Origin: Haloprofundus marisrubri
GTDB taxonomy: Archaea > Halobacteriota > Halobacteria > Halobacteriales > Haloferacaceae
Direction of reading: 5' to 3'
Assembly: GCF_001469955.1 (NCBI RefSeq)
Contig: NZ_LOPU01000030.1
Location: 62,001-126,000, forward strand
Length of the DNA stretch: 64,000 nucleotides
In this document: positions 38,215 to 47,616 of the stretch, piece after piece
Numbering within the stretch: the first letter of the stretch is position 1
Layout: each line of letters opens with the position of its first letter
Translations under genes and position numbers: made by a program
Notes under the pieces: generated by a model
Seen by the model: only the letters and a program-made list of their open reading frames with translations
Databases searched by the model: none
Told to the model about the DNA's origin: nothing

Positions 38215-38664
38215 TCAAAGCGGTAGTCCCGCCCGTTCGTACTCCGTCCCGAGGATGACCATCGTCTGCGACCGCGAGAAGCCATCCATCGCCGCGATGT
38301 GGTCGAACATCAGTTCGCGCAGGCCGTCGGTGTCGGGCGCAAACACCCGCAGCATCACGTCCCACTCGCCGGTCGTGAGATAGATTTCCTTGACCGCATC
38401 TATCGATTCGAGACGTTCCAGTGCTTCGGCCTCGTGGCCCTGTTCGACCCGGAGGCCGACCAGCGCCGACGTGCCGTAGCCCGCCGCCTTGGGGTCGACT
38501 TTGGCGTGGTAGCCCTCGATGACGCCGGCGTTCTCCATTCGGCCCACTCGGTCGTGGACCGTCGCACTCGACATATCGATTCGACGTGCGATTTCGCTGA
38601 ACGGGGTGCGGGCGTCCTCCTGAAGAATGCGGAGAATCGCACGGTCCGTCTCGTCGAGTTCCAT
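38215..38664 (-). CDS. Lrp/AsnC family transcriptional regulator
   Basis: 149 residues. N-terminal winged helix ([20 protein letters not shown]...[30 protein letters not shown]) and a C-terminal RAM effector domain ([52 protein letters not shown]). Such proteins form octamers that bind amino acids and regulate metabolism genes. Which target it controls is not evident; adjacent candidates are the DUF63 gene and the divergent region. Confidence 0.95.
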   Translation of the reverse strand: MELDETDRAILRILQEDARTPFSEIARRIDMSSATVHDRVGRMENAGVIEGYHAKVDPKAAGYGTSALVGLRVEQGHEAEALERLESIDAVKEIYLTTGEWDVMLRVFAPDTDGLRELMFDHIAAMDGFSRSQTMVILGTEYERAGLPL

Positions 38665-38748
38665 GCGCGCATCTTGCCGTCCGGAGACTTTTGCCTACCG
38701 AATGCCGCAAGCCGACAGGAATCGACCTTCGACAACTGGACCTTTCGG

Positions 38749-39552
38749 TCAGCCGTCCAGTTTTTCGATGCCGCGTGCCGCCGCCAGCACGTCGTCGTGG
38801 ACCGCGCCGTTGGAGGCGACGAGACCCTTCGAGTCGTGTCGCCAGCGGTTGCCTTCTAAATCGGTGACGGTGCCGCCGGCGCGCCGAACCATGTAGACGC
38901 CGGCGACGGTGTCCCACGGGTTCGTCACGATGTTGGTGATGGTGCCCTCTAAGGAGCCGTCGGCGACCATCGCCAACACAGCCTGCGCACAGCCGAATCG
39001 GCGCATGTCGCCGAAGCGCTCGACGATTTCGCGGGTCGCCGCCGCGTACTCGTCGCGGTGGTCGAAGTCCCACCAGACGGTGGGGACGACCGTACTTTTC
39101 TCGGGGTCGGATTCGGCGCTGACGGTGACTTGGTGGCCGCTGCGATAGACGGCGTCGGCGTCGGCAACGTAGGTGTCGCCGAGTGCGGGAAGCGCGCTCG
39201 CGGCGGCGACGGGTTCGCCGTCGCGGACGGCGGCGACGGCCGTCGCCCAGATGCGGATGTTTCGGACGTAGTTGTTCGTCCCGTCGATGGGGTCGACGAC
39301 CCACGCGTCGCCGTCGTCTGGGACGACTTTGAGCGCGTCCTCTTCCTCGCCGACGAGTTCGTCTTCGGGGAAGGCATCGGCGATGACGTCGGCGACGCGG
39401 GCCTGGGCGTCTTTGTCGGCCTGTGTGACCACGTCGGTTTTGCCGTCTTTCGTCTCTACGTCGATACCGCGTCGGAAGCGGTCGAACGCGACTGCCGCGC
39501 CCGCTTCGGCGGCGCGTCGAGCGACGGCCGCGCGGAGTGCCTCGTCTGCCAT
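38749..39552 (-). CDS. Inositol-monophosphatase/fructose-1,6-bisphosphatase family enzyme
   Basis: 267 residues from the ATG at 39552 (MADEALRAAVARR). Metal-binding motifs are VTQADKDAQ near 43, GEEEDALK near 71, WVVDPIDGTNNYVRN near 86 and NPWDTVAGVYMVRRAGG near 213: the Li+-sensitive phosphatase signature (Glu, Asp, Asp and the WDxxAG motif). It hydrolyses phosphate from inositol, fructose bisphosphate or PAP-like substrates; in archaea these often act on several. Confidence 0.92.
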   Translation of the reverse strand: MADEALRAAVARRAAEAGAAVAFDRFRRGIDVETKDGKTDVVTQADKDAQARVADVIADAFPEDELVGEEEDALKVVPDDGDAWVVDPIDGTNNYVRNIRIWATAVAAVRDGEPVAAASALPALGDTYVADADAVYRSGHQVTVSAESDPEKSTVVPTVWWDFDHRDEYAAATREIVERFGDMRRFGCAQAVLAMVADGSLEGTITNIVTNPWDTVAGVYMVRRAGGTVTDLEGNRWRHDSKGLVASNGAVHDDVLAAARGIEKLDG

Positions 39553-39721
39553 TGGTAGGTCGGCGGCCGACCACACCGAATAGGCGTCGGTTTCGGTCGC
39601 GTCTCGTCGGGGTCCGCGGTGTTCCGTCGGAGTCGATACTGTTTCGTCACGCTTCGGCGCTCGTTCGCTACTGTACTCTCCTTTCGCCCATTTTTTCGGC
39701 GTGGCCTGCGAAAGAACGACG

Positions 39722-39991
39722 ATGACCGACCTCTCACCGGACGTACACGCGGTGTTGACGCAGTTGCTCGACGAGGCACGCGAACACGTCCGAGCAGGGG
39801 ATTCGGAGACGGCCTACGAACTCGTCGAGACGGGTGAGACGGTGACGAAGAACAAGGTGCCGGCAGGGGAGTTGAAAGCGCGTCTGCTCCACGGGTGGGC
39901 GGAGTTGCCGTCGCTGGTCGAACACGACCCCGCGGTGGCGACGGAGTATCTCCAGTCGATGCAGCGGTTGCTCGACGAACAGTCGGGGTGA
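39722..39991 (+). CDS. Small helical haloarchaeal protein, unknown function
   Basis: 89 residues, wholly helical and acidic, with LLDEAREHVRAGDSETAYELVETGETVTKNKV and LLHGWAELPSLVEHDPAVATEYLQSMQRLL. It reads like a TPR-like or four-helix fragment. No family recognised. The start at 39722 (MTDLSPDV) is chosen over 39701, which adds seven residues. Confidence 0.7.
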   Translation: MTDLSPDVHAVLTQLLDEAREHVRAGDSETAYELVETGETVTKNKVPAGELKARLLHGWAELPSLVEHDPAVATEYLQSMQRLLDEQSG

Positions 39992-40425
39992 TTGGGCGGC
40001 AGAACGCACAGCGCTTCGCGTCTCGGTGTATAAGAAAGCGAGAATCACAAATTGGACTCGGACGGGAGACGTTTTCAGCCGCCCTAACGGCCCATCCGAC
40101 TTGCATCGGTTTCTCGAACGCCGTTTTCACGTCGTCCGTTACTTGACCTTCTTCTGGCCTCGTACGGCCAAATGCGGGCGGGGTCGGTTCTCCTGCGACG
40201 CGTTGACCTCGATTTCCTCTTACGGATTTCTTGGTGTTTACGTCTAACCACGTCCGGCGTTCGGATGTAGTCGTCCGGTGTGTCCTTGCGACCCTCGCAT
40301 ACTGTTGTATGCTACCGAACCACATGAATCTTTTCTCACGACCGTAGATACGTCGTCGACACGCCGACGAAACCGCACTGACCGGGTACGGACGTTCATG
40401 TACCGACCCCGCCTATCGACGCTCG
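39992..40425. other. Gene-free stretch of 434 bp
   Basis: No ORF in it looks convincing. It has lower GC than neighbouring genes and a TATA-like GTATAAGAAAG at 40027-40037 pointing rightward, which could start a small RNA near 40058 or the upstream promoter of the PIN gene. The sequence 40085-40210 has no strong hairpins that I can see. Confidence 0.4.
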
Positions 40426-41049
40426 ATGGCCGATTATCCGCTGAAACAGCGGTTCGTTCTCGACACCTCGCTGTTTCTCTCCGACGAGATTCGGGAGGGC
40501 GACGAGACGATGGAGGACGCGCTCACACGACTGTTGGACACGCTGGCGCTGGCGAAACTTCGACTCAACATCTCCTGTTACATGCCGCCGTCGGTACACG
40601 ACGAGTTGATGGTCGTCCTGCGAAACCGCGGCGTCGACGACGAGACGACGGCACAACTGAACACGTGGGTCATCCGCAAACATCCCTCGCGGTTCGAGGT
40701 GATGATTCCCGCCGAAGTCGTCTCGCGGTTCATGCACGAGATGAGTTCGCGCGTCGACGCCGGACTGCGCGTCGCCGAGGACGCCGTCCGAGACGCCGCC
40801 GAGGCAGGCGTCGCCGACGACGCTATCTCGAACCTCCGACAGGACTATCGGAAAACGCTCCGTCGCGGTGTCGTCGATTCGCAGGAGGATTTCGACCTAC
40901 TGGTGCTCGCCCGCGAACTCGACGCCGGCGTCGTCACCGAAGATACGGGCATCGTCGACTGGGCGGAGGATTTCGGCCTGCGATATCTCCGCGGGCGCGA
41001 CTTCCCGAACCTCCTCGACGCGTACCTCGACGCTAGCTTCGAGGCGTGA
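40426..41049 (+). CDS. PIN-domain protein, RNA-ligase-partner family (UPF0278)
   Basis: 207 residues. N-terminal [16 protein letters not shown] supplies the first PIN acidic residue; the C-terminal core has [34 protein letters not shown] near 158-190 with several aspartates. It matches the archaeal RNA-ligase-partner group (PIN5), normally encoded beside an ATP-dependent RNA ligase of the Rnl3 type. No ligase gene is in this window. A possible nuclease in RNA processing or repair; activity not shown. Confidence 0.82.
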   Translation: MADYPLKQRFVLDTSLFLSDEIREGDETMEDALTRLLDTLALAKLRLNISCYMPPSVHDELMVVLRNRGVDDETTAQLNTWVIRKHPSRFEVMIPAEVVSRFMHEMSSRVDAGLRVAEDAVRDAAEAGVADDAISNLRQDYRKTLRRGVVDSQEDFDLLVLARELDAGVVTEDTGIVDWAEDFGLRYLRGRDFPNLLDAYLDASFEA

Positions 41050-41102
41050 GACACCTCGAATCGCCGGTGTAGAGTAATTAACTCAGTTATGAAATAGAGT
41101 AC

Positions 41103-41110
41103 TTTTATAG
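41103..41110 (+). promoter_or_regulatory. TATA box of the gene at 41134
   Basis: TTTTATAG centred 27 nt before the ATG; a textbook leaderless promoter. Confidence 0.75.
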
Positions 41111-41133
41111 CCTTCGAGGTAGAACGCGTTCCC

Positions 41134-41406
41134 ATGCGCCCAGAAACTGCCGCTCGACAACTCACGTACATCGCCGACACCCGCTACGACGAAGACAGTG
41201 CCAGCCACTGGGAAGAGTACGCGTACGCCGACGTGTTCGAGTACGTCTACGAGAACGGCGAGCGACAGCACATGACGGACCTAGTCGCCCGACTCGGCGA
41301 CGAACTCCGCGACGGCTACCGGCCGACCTCCGAGGACGCACAGGTGTTCGCAGACAGCGTCATGACCGAGGGTGGACGGCCGCTGACCGACGGCGGAAAG
41401 AAGTAA
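41134..41406 (+). CDS. Conserved small haloarchaeal protein, unknown function
   Basis: 90 residues, mostly helical and acidic: RQLTYIADTRYDEDSASHWEEYAYADVFEYVYE then HMTDLVARLGDELRDGYRP. The strong leaderless promoter and clean start support a real gene. No function can be assigned. Confidence 0.75.
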   Translation: MRPETAARQLTYIADTRYDEDSASHWEEYAYADVFEYVYENGERQHMTDLVARLGDELRDGYRPTSEDAQVFADSVMTEGGRPLTDGGKK

Positions 41407-41609
41407 CTCGAAGGGATTGTTGGCGACGACGAGGCAGTAGCGTTCCCGCTTTTTCGGCTCTCGATGTTCCGCGTAGTGGCCTCGCCGTCGGTCAGGACTC
41501 GACGACAACGCGGCGGTGCAGTCGCTCGGAAACTGGTTCGATGAGAAGTTTTGCGAGGGAAGAACGCTCCGAGAGCGGTCTTCCCGCACTACGTCCGGTG
41601 GGACGGTAG

Positions 41610-41693
41610 TGCGAGGGGAGGGATTTGAACCCACGGACCTCTACAGGAGCGGATCTTGAGTCCGCCGCCGTTTCCGGGCTTGGCTACCCTCGC
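41610..41693 (-). tRNA. tRNA-Leu (CAA)
   Basis: Minus strand, 84 nt including discriminator A. Acceptor arms GCGAGGG and CCCTCGC pair fully; anticodon stem GCGGA/TCCGC closes the loop CTCAAGA, anticodon CAA (reads UUG); T-loop TTCAAAT. The extra arm makes it a long-variable-loop type II tRNA, as Leu tRNAs are. The T-stem GTGGG/CCCTC shows one U-U mismatch. No CCA is encoded. No intron. Confidence 0.95.
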
Positions 41694-41936
41694 ACGCAGT
41701 TTTCGGTGGAACCTCGGAATGCTAAAGCGTTCCGGAACGCCGAGATGTGGTCGCGTGGACGGCCGGGCGAGGTTAGCGTTTCTGCCGTGCGCTTTCGGGC
41801 GCTCCGCTGTGGAAGATGGTGGTGCCTCGTCAACCACGTGGAATGAGAACCGGAATCAATCTCCGGAATCGGTCTGTTCGTTGTAACTACCTACACTGAC
41901 GACAGTTTCATAGCTACGCGTGATAACATACAACAC

Positions 41937-42218
41937 ATGGGTGAAGCAATCCACCGCGACGCGACCGTGGCGGGCGAGGCGATTCGGTACGCCCTCATAA
42001 CGGACGCGTTCACCACCGAGGAGATTCTCTCCGTATCGAGTCCCTGCCCTCCGCGCGACGACGTGGTCCGAACCCTCCAAGAACTGGAACGACGTGGGTG
42101 GCTCGCACGCGACGAGGCCGACGACACGGTTTGGGTCGCCGGACCGCGAGCGCAGACGCTTCGCTGCGAGGAGATTCCGCTGTCTACCTCGCATCTCTGT
42201 GACCGCGGCGAAGCGTAG
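41937..42218 (+). CDS. Small winged-helix-like haloarchaeal protein, unknown
   Basis: 93 residues. HRDATVAGEAIRYALITDAFTTEEILSV and DDVVRTLQELERRGWLARDEADDTVWVAGPRA together look like a helix-turn-helix with a wing (a typical ...LxxLexxGWlxR pattern). It may bind DNA. Cysteines at SSPCPP, LRCEE and HLCDR could bind metal. Upstream 41694-41936 contains no gene. Confidence 0.6.
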   Translation: MGEAIHRDATVAGEAIRYALITDAFTTEEILSVSSPCPPRDDVVRTLQELERRGWLARDEADDTVWVAGPRAQTLRCEEIPLSTSHLCDRGEA

Positions 42219-42338
42219 CCACTGACGGTCGACGCTGAACTGCGCTCGTCGCGGACTCCATCCTGATTTTCCACGAACCGACCGAGGGGCCGACCGTAGC
42301 CGAAACAGCTACTCGGCTGCGTAGAGCAACCACACGAT

Positions 42339-43382
42339 ATGACGACGGTCCCACGGGACGTACGCGAGCGAATCGAGGACGCACTCCGCGAACTCGAAGC
42401 CGACCACGACATCTCAATCGTGCTCGCCATCGCCCGCGGGAGCCACGCGTGGGGCCTCGACTCGCCCGAGAGTGACTACGACGTGGGCGTCGTCTACGCA
42501 CCGCGTGACCTCCGAACGGGGTTTCACCTCACCGCGCCGCGCGACACCATCGAACGGTCGGTCGGGTCCGAAATCGAGATTTCGGGATGGAACGTCACGA
42601 AGTTCGCCGCACTCCTCTCGCAGTCGAACGACGGCGCTATCGACACGCTCCGGAGTCCGATTCGCTACCGCGAGCGGTTCGACGCCGACGCGCTCCGCGA
42701 GTACGTCGAATCGACGTTCGACCCGGTGAGCCTCTACTACTGCTATCGAGGTATCGCCAAGTCGAACTACCGGAAGTATCTCTCGTCGCACCTCGTCGAC
42801 AACGAAAAACAGCTGTATCCAATCGTCGAGCGAACCGACGAGGCGTACGTCGTCGGCAGTCGCAAGAGCGACGGCGTGTTCTCGATTCCGCGTCACTTCG
42901 TCGACAGCGACGACCCGGCGCGGATACCAACCGAACACACAGACCACGTCGAACACGCCGAATCAGTGTCGACGAGCAAAGAAACGCAACCGTCACGCGA
43001 ATTCGTCGAGCGCACCGTCCGGTCGACGAAGACCCGACAGACGGTGAAACGAAATCTCGCGGTGCTCATCGCGGTGATGAGCGCGCGGTATCTCCTCGCA
43101 ACAGGAGAGAAGGGAGACCACGAACTCCCGTACGTCGATTTTCCGACGTTCCTCGCCGAGCAAGCACCGGCAGTGTTCGACGGCGAATGGCTCACGCTGG
43201 CCGAGGAGTTGGTCGAGCGAAAGCGTCGAGGAGACGATAGCGTCGTCGGGGACCGCATCGGCTACGAGCGGGCGACGCTTCCGGAGACAATCGACTACGA
43301 GGCGCACACGCGGCCCGGTCCCGAGAAGGCGGCGTTGGACGAGTTCGTCGACGAGATGCTGGCGGCCGCGACTGAGCCGTAG
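42339..43382 (+). CDS. Nucleotidyltransferase, YcgL/RlaP-type (COG3541)
   Basis: 347 residues. The polymerase-beta-type active site is [22 protein letters not shown] near 33-53 (GS plus DxD). The longer body with [10 protein letters not shown] near 108, [14 protein letters not shown] near 138 and [18 protein letters not shown] near 232 matches the COG3541 family, whose bacterial members (RlaP) appear in RNA-repair operons. Substrate unknown. A 50-residue acidic insertion (about 180-215) is a halophile feature. Confidence 0.82.
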   Translation: MTTVPRDVRERIEDALRELEADHDISIVLAIARGSHAWGLDSPESDYDVGVVYAPRDLRTGFHLTAPRDTIERSVGSEIEISGWNVTKFAALLSQSNDGAIDTLRSPIRYRERFDADALREYVESTFDPVSLYYCYRGIAKSNYRKYLSSHLVDNEKQLYPIVERTDEAYVVGSRKSDGVFSIPRHFVDSDDPARIPTEHTDHVEHAESVSTSKETQPSREFVERTVRSTKTRQTVKRNLAVLIAVMSARYLLATGEKGDHELPYVDFPTFLAEQAPAVFDGEWLTLAEELVERKRRGDDSVVGDRIGYERATLPETIDYEAHTRPGPEKAALDEFVDEMLAAATEP

Positions 43383-43459
43383 CGACTGCGGTCGGTATCG
43401 GTCGACGGCCGAACACGGCCACCGATGCAGTTACCCGTCTCGGCGCGGATTGCCCGACT

Positions 43460-43939
43460 ATGGACGAGCACACCCGCGACCCGAGCGTGGCCCCGCCGCT
43501 CGGCGACCCGACCGGGTGGCGCGAGGACCGACAGTGGGAACACGCCACGCTCCGCCGCGCCGTCGAACACGGCGTCCGTCTGTTCAACGCCGGCGAGTTC
43601 CACGAGAGCCACGACTGCTTCGAAGACGAGTGGTACAACTACGGGAGCGGTACAACCGAGAGCGCCTTCCTGCACGGAATGGTGCAGGTCGCCGCAGGCA
43701 CCTACAAACACTTCGACTTCGAGGACGACGCCGGGATGCGCTCGCTGTTTCGGACGGCGTTACAGTATCTCCGCGGCGTCCCCGACGACTTCTACGGCGT
43801 CGACCTCCCCGAAATCCGCGAGACGATGCAAACCGCGCTGGACGACCCCACGACCTTGGAGGGGTTCCGAATCAGCCTCGACGACCACCGACCGACCGCC
43901 TACGAAGCCGACTACGAATACGCCGAGCGACTGGACTGA
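43460..43939 (+). CDS. DUF309 domain protein
   Basis: 159 residues. The DUF309 signature is [28 protein letters not shown] near 33-60, with [17 protein letters not shown] near 68. His and Glu residues of this signature (H-E-xH-x-x-x-E-x-W) are intact. Small helical protein of unknown role, often encoded beside nucleotidyltransferases or phosphatases. Confidence 0.88.
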   Translation: MDEHTRDPSVAPPLGDPTGWREDRQWEHATLRRAVEHGVRLFNAGEFHESHDCFEDEWYNYGSGTTESAFLHGMVQVAAGTYKHFDFEDDAGMRSLFRTALQYLRGVPDDFYGVDLPEIRETMQTALDDPTTLEGFRISLDDHRPTAYEADYEYAERLD

Positions 43940-44052
43940 GTCGCTCGGTTCGACGCCTCGACCGAGCGGATTCGGCTCGCTGTCGTTATCTCGGTGACAG
44001 CTCTTCGGCGATTTCTAAAGGGATATGACTGTCCGTCGCTTTGACCGTGTAA

Positions 44053-44856
44053 ATGCAGGTGTACCAGTTAGGCGAGGGTACCCCAGAGGTCGCCGTCGTC
44101 GCCGGAATTCACGGCGACGAACCGTGCGGCCCCCGGGCAGTCGAACGACTCCTCGCTACGGAACCGACCGTCGAACGACCCGTCAAACTCGTCGTCGCCA
44201 ACGAGGAAGCGCTCGAACGCGGCGTTCGCTACCTCGACGACGACCTGAATCGGGCGTTTCCGGGGTCGGCCGACGCCGAGAGCCACGAACGACGCCTCGC
44301 GTACGACCTCGTCAACGAACTCCGCGACTGTACCGTGCTGGCGCTACACTCCACGCAGTCGACGCCACGGCCGTTCGCCGTCGCCGATTCGGTCGACGCC
44401 GTCGCACGCGCGGTCTGTCCGCATCTTCCCGTCGAACTGCTCGTCGAAACCGCCGGATTCGCCGAGGGCCGACTCATCGACCACGCCCACACCATCGAAG
44501 TCGAGTGCGGTCTCCAAGGCAGCGACGAGGCCGCCGAGAACGCCTACGACCTGATTCGCGGGTTCCTCGCGGCGACGGGCGTGCTGCCTGCGCCGGAGAG
44601 TACCGACCGCCTCGACGCGGGACTGAGCGACGAAGTGTCCGTGTTCCGTCTCGCGGACAAGATACCGAAACCACCTGCCGACGAGTACGAGGTGTTCGCA
44701 ACGAACTTCGAGTCCGTCTCGGCGGGTGACCGCTTCGCCGCCTACGACGGCGAGGACCTCGTCGCGGAAGTCGACTTCTACCCGGTGTTGCTCTCACCGT
44801 ACGGCTACCCCGACCTGTTCGGCTACACCGCCGAGAGAGTCGGAACGCTCGACTGA
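44053..44856 (+). CDS. Succinylglutamate desuccinylase/aspartoacylase family protein
   Basis: 267 residues. Zinc ligands: GIHGDEPCGPRAVERLL near 18-34 (HxxE) and the His in LALHSTQS near 98; substrate-binding DDDLNRAFPGS near 62; catalytic Glu in IEVECG near 150. It is a zinc-dependent amidohydrolase-type enzyme that removes an acyl group from an N-acyl amino acid. Which one is unknown. Leaderless promoter signal (TTCTAAA near 44015) is a little far (37 nt), so the start may be a few codons off. Confidence 0.88.
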   Translation: MQVYQLGEGTPEVAVVAGIHGDEPCGPRAVERLLATEPTVERPVKLVVANEEALERGVRYLDDDLNRAFPGSADAESHERRLAYDLVNELRDCTVLALHSTQSTPRPFAVADSVDAVARAVCPHLPVELLVETAGFAEGRLIDHAHTIEVECGLQGSDEAAENAYDLIRGFLAATGVLPAPESTDRLDAGLSDEVSVFRLADKIPKPPADEYEVFATNFESVSAGDRFAAYDGEDLVAEVDFYPVLLSPYGYPDLFGYTAERVGTLD

Positions 44857-45129
44857 CTCGCCGGGCGAACGGTCCGGGGAGAGAGTTGAACGAATCTTCT
44901 GCTCGGTCGATTATAGAAATGTCGTTCAGCTAACTGTTATTCGGCTACGAACCGAAGGGAAACGCGAGAAGCGACAGTCCGGAGTCGTCCGGGTGGTCGG
45001 GTCGATTCGGCGGTTCGGAAGCCGGTTACAGAGAGCGACAGCACCGCCTAACGGTCTGCTGCTTACGACTTGCCGCCTACGACCCACCGAACACGAACGA
45101 CGCCGAGGCTGTCGCTTCGGGAGCCCATC

Positions 45130-46461
45130 ATGGCCATCACGTCCACACCACTCGTCGTCGCGTTCGTCGTCCTCGTCGTCCTCGCCACGTTCGGAGCCGT
45201 CGGTGAGCCTACGGTTTCGGTCGCCGCTTCGTTCGGAGTGCGGTCACCGGGCGGACCGACAGTTCTCGACGACTGTGCCGTTCTCACCGAACCGGGTGTG
45301 TACGTTCTCGGGAACGATATCGAGACGACACAGTACACGTGTCTGGAACTCCGGTCGAGTGATATCGTTCTCGACGGCGGCGGTCACACCGTCGGTCCGA
45401 GCGCGCACTCGCTCGCGTACGGCAAACACCTTGCGATGCCCACGCCGGCACAGTTCGGCGTCGGTGTCGCCGTCGGTTCGTCCGAACAACTCACAAACGT
45501 CACGGTCACAAACATTCGCCTCACGGGCCTCGACGTCGGCACACGTCTGCAGAACGTCGATGGCGCGACTATCAGTGACGTGAACGCCGTCGGCAACGCC
45601 CGCGGTATCGTCGTCGTCGCCGCCCACGATGTCGCGGTCCGGCAGTCGAGCGTCACCGGGAGCGAAACCGACGGTATCGTCGTCCGGGCGTCCTCGAACG
45701 TCTCGGTCGCGGAGACGACTGCGAACGAGAACGCGTTCGCCGGTGTCGTCGTCGCCGATAGCACCGACGTCACCGTCTCGGAGACGACGGTTCACTCGAA
45801 CGGCGGCGACGGCGTGTTCGTCCGCGACGCGACGGGTGTCGTCGTTCGAGATTTGGCCGCCGTCGACAACGCCGTCGGCGTCCTGCTGTTCGACTCACCG
45901 GGGACGCTCGTCACAGAGAGCTACGTCGACCGGAGCGCGTTCGCAGGCGTCGGCGTCGTCCACTCGGATTCGGTGGTCGTCACCGACACGACGATTCGGA
46001 ACACGACGGCGACGCTCGCACTGTTAGACGACCCCGCGGCGATTTGGCTCGTCGGGTCGAACGAGACGACGCTTCGAGAGGTCGTCGTCTCGGGGAATGA
46101 GAACTGGTCGCTGTACGCGAGAGACGGGTCGGAGAACGTCACCGCAGAGAGATTCGGAACCGAGGACGTGCAGTTCTCGTTCGTCGCCACTGACGTCGCC
46201 GTAGACATCCACGAGGAGAGTCGGGAGGGTTCAGAAAGTTCGACGAACGGCGAGGAATCGGACGGCGACGGAACGGAGACGAGAGACGACGACCAGACGG
46301 TCGACCCCGAGTCCTGCGACGTTCCATCCGACACCGGAGAACCGACCGTCTCGTCGGCGCTTTCGGTCGGGTTCGTCGGGGACGCGTCGGCGTTTCAACT
46401 CACGGAGAGCCGATGTGAGACGGGGGGCGAAGCGGTCGGTGATGAGGTGTCCGGAGGGTGA
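45130..46461 (+). CDS. Secreted right-handed parallel beta-helix protein (NosD-like)
   Basis: 443 residues from the ATG at 45130. Residues 1-35 are a Sec signal peptide or anchor (STPLVVAFVVLVVLATFGAVG). From about 75 to 330 the protein consists of short repeats of about 22 residues such as NVTVTNIRLTGLDVGTRLQ, DVAVRQSSVTGSETDGIVVR and DVTVSETTVHSNGGDGVFVR, each ending in a valine/isoleucine strand, the hallmark of a parallel beta-helix. The last 80 residues are acidic and low-complexity. It could bind or cleave polysaccharide outside the cell, or sit at the S-layer; the catalytic residues are not recognisable. Confidence 0.82.
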   Translation: MAITSTPLVVAFVVLVVLATFGAVGEPTVSVAASFGVRSPGGPTVLDDCAVLTEPGVYVLGNDIETTQYTCLELRSSDIVLDGGGHTVGPSAHSLAYGKHLAMPTPAQFGVGVAVGSSEQLTNVTVTNIRLTGLDVGTRLQNVDGATISDVNAVGNARGIVVVAAHDVAVRQSSVTGSETDGIVVRASSNVSVAETTANENAFAGVVVADSTDVTVSETTVHSNGGDGVFVRDATGVVVRDLAAVDNAVGVLLFDSPGTLVTESYVDRSAFAGVGVVHSDSVVVTDTTIRNTTATLALLDDPAAIWLVGSNETTLREVVVSGNENWSLYARDGSENVTAERFGTEDVQFSFVATDVAVDIHEESREGSESSTNGEESDGDGTETRDDDQTVDPESCDVPSDTGEPTVSSALSVGFVGDASAFQLTESRCETGGEAVGDEVSGG

Positions 46462-46500
46462 GTGCCACGTCGACGTACACAGCGGCTTCGTAGGCGCGTG

Positions 46501-46947
46501 CTACTCTTTCGGCTCCAACTCCACGAGCGTCAGCGACCGGTTGAGGTGACAGTAGTCGTGCGGCGGGTCGCCGACGATAGACTGGATGCGGTACTCCTCG
46601 TCGAAGGCTGCCCCGTCGGGTTCACAGAACTGGTGGCTCGGACACTCGGTGTGCGGGCACGGGCCCTGTAGACGGGCTTTGCTCCCGGCGTACGCACCCT
46701 TCGAGGGGACGTTCGCCGGGACGGCCGCCGGTTCGACTTCGACGGCGCGGACGCCCGCATCGTGGACGGCACACTCCAAGGTTTGAGTGTTCTCGCGGAC
46801 GTCGACGACGCGGTAGCGTCTCCCCTCCGAGAGGTTCAGACACTGTTTTCGGTACGGACACCCCTCGCAGGCGGTTGACTCGCCGCCGTAGACGAACTCC
46901 CTGCCCGGTTCCGCTAGGCGGGTGCCGATGAGCGTGACGGTCGACAT
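46501..46947 (-). CDS. UPF0179 family protein, cysteine-rich
   Basis: 148 residues from the ATG at 46947 (MSTVTLIGTRLAEPG). Eight cysteines cluster in two groups: STACEGCPYRKQCLNL near 26-41, with the later GPCPHTECPSHQFCEPDG near 97-114, and CHLN near the end. They could ligate zinc or an Fe-S cluster. UPF0179 is archaeal and of unknown function. The frame extends to 47001 but the added residues look random. Confidence 0.85.
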   Translation of the reverse strand: MSTVTLIGTRLAEPGREFVYGGESTACEGCPYRKQCLNLSEGRRYRVVDVRENTQTLECAVHDAGVRAVEVEPAAVPANVPSKGAYAGSKARLQGPCPHTECPSHQFCEPDGAAFDEEYRIQSIVGDPPHDYCHLNRSLTLVELEPKE

Positions 46948-47066
46948 GAGCGGCCGTTTGACGGCCTCGGTGTTAAGCCTCGCGCACACGCTCGCTGACA
47001 CACGTTTCGGGCGGCGTCAGTCAGTGTTGTCGCAGGCGGTGGCAGTCAGTGTCGTTGCAGGCGGCG

Positions 47067-47483
47067 TCAGTTACCGTCGTCGGTAGTGGTCTCGCTGCCG
47101 TCGTCGCGCCCGGTGAGTTCGTCGAGTTTCTCGAAGTACTCCTCGCGGGGCACTTGATACAGCGAACGGTAGTCGACCTCGCCGTCGTCGAACCGTCTCG
47201 CGGCGTCGACAGCGCCGTCGACGGCGGCCTCACGGGAGTCGTACGTGTTGGTCTCGCCTTCGATTTCGGGCTCCAACAACAGGGTCACGTGCCAGGTGTC
47301 GGTCTCGATTTGGGACGCGCCGGGGCGGCGTTTTCTGGACCCGTTGCTGACGAACACTGTGGGCATACAGGGCGCGGGAAACTGCTGGCTGTCGAAGACG
47401 TCCGGTCGGTACGCGAGAATCGCCCGGCCTTCGGGTTCGTCGTTCCAGACGGTCCATCCCTCGGGCAGTGCGTCGAAGCTCAT
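47067..47483 (-). CDS. Haloarchaeal protein, unknown (DUF5820-like)
   Basis: 138 residues. It begins MSFDALPEGWTVWNDEPEGRA and contains RPDVFDSQQFPAPCMPTVFVSNG and TDTWHVTLLLEPEIEGE, a mainly beta domain, followed by an acidic helical C-terminus with DGEVDYRSLYQVPREEYFEKL. I recall it as DUF5820. No catalytic motif. Confidence 0.75.
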   Translation of the reverse strand: MSFDALPEGWTVWNDEPEGRAILAYRPDVFDSQQFPAPCMPTVFVSNGSRKRRPGASQIETDTWHVTLLLEPEIEGETNTYDSREAAVDGAVDAARRFDDGEVDYRSLYQVPREEYFEKLDELTGRDDGSETTTDDGN

Positions 47484-47562
47484 ACCCGGATTTGGACCGC
47501 CGGCCGGTTAAGCCGTCCCGTTCTCGCCGGTGGCCGTCGCCTCCGATGTTCGAATGCGACGG

Positions 47563-47616
47563 TGTCGACAGCACCGACAGCACCGACAGCGCCGACAGCG
47601 CCGACAGCGCCGACGG
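47563..47616. repeat. Six tandem 9-bp repeats (CRCCGACAG)
   Basis: CACCGACAG occurs twice (47572-47580, 47581-47589), then CGCCGACAG twice (47590-47607), flanked by degenerate copies TGTCGACAG (47563) and CGCCGACGG (47608). The period is exactly nine. It lies in the gene-free region between the DUF5820 gene and prkA. Confidence 0.85.

Noticed and set aside
39456-40325. 289-residue minus-strand frame covering the 39992-40425 gap
   Set aside because: Most of it is antisense to the IMPase start and the helical protein gene; the portion inside the gap matches nothing I recognise and has no promoter.
47563-47616. CRISPR array
   Set aside because: Units of 9 bp in direct tandem with no spacers; not CRISPR-like.
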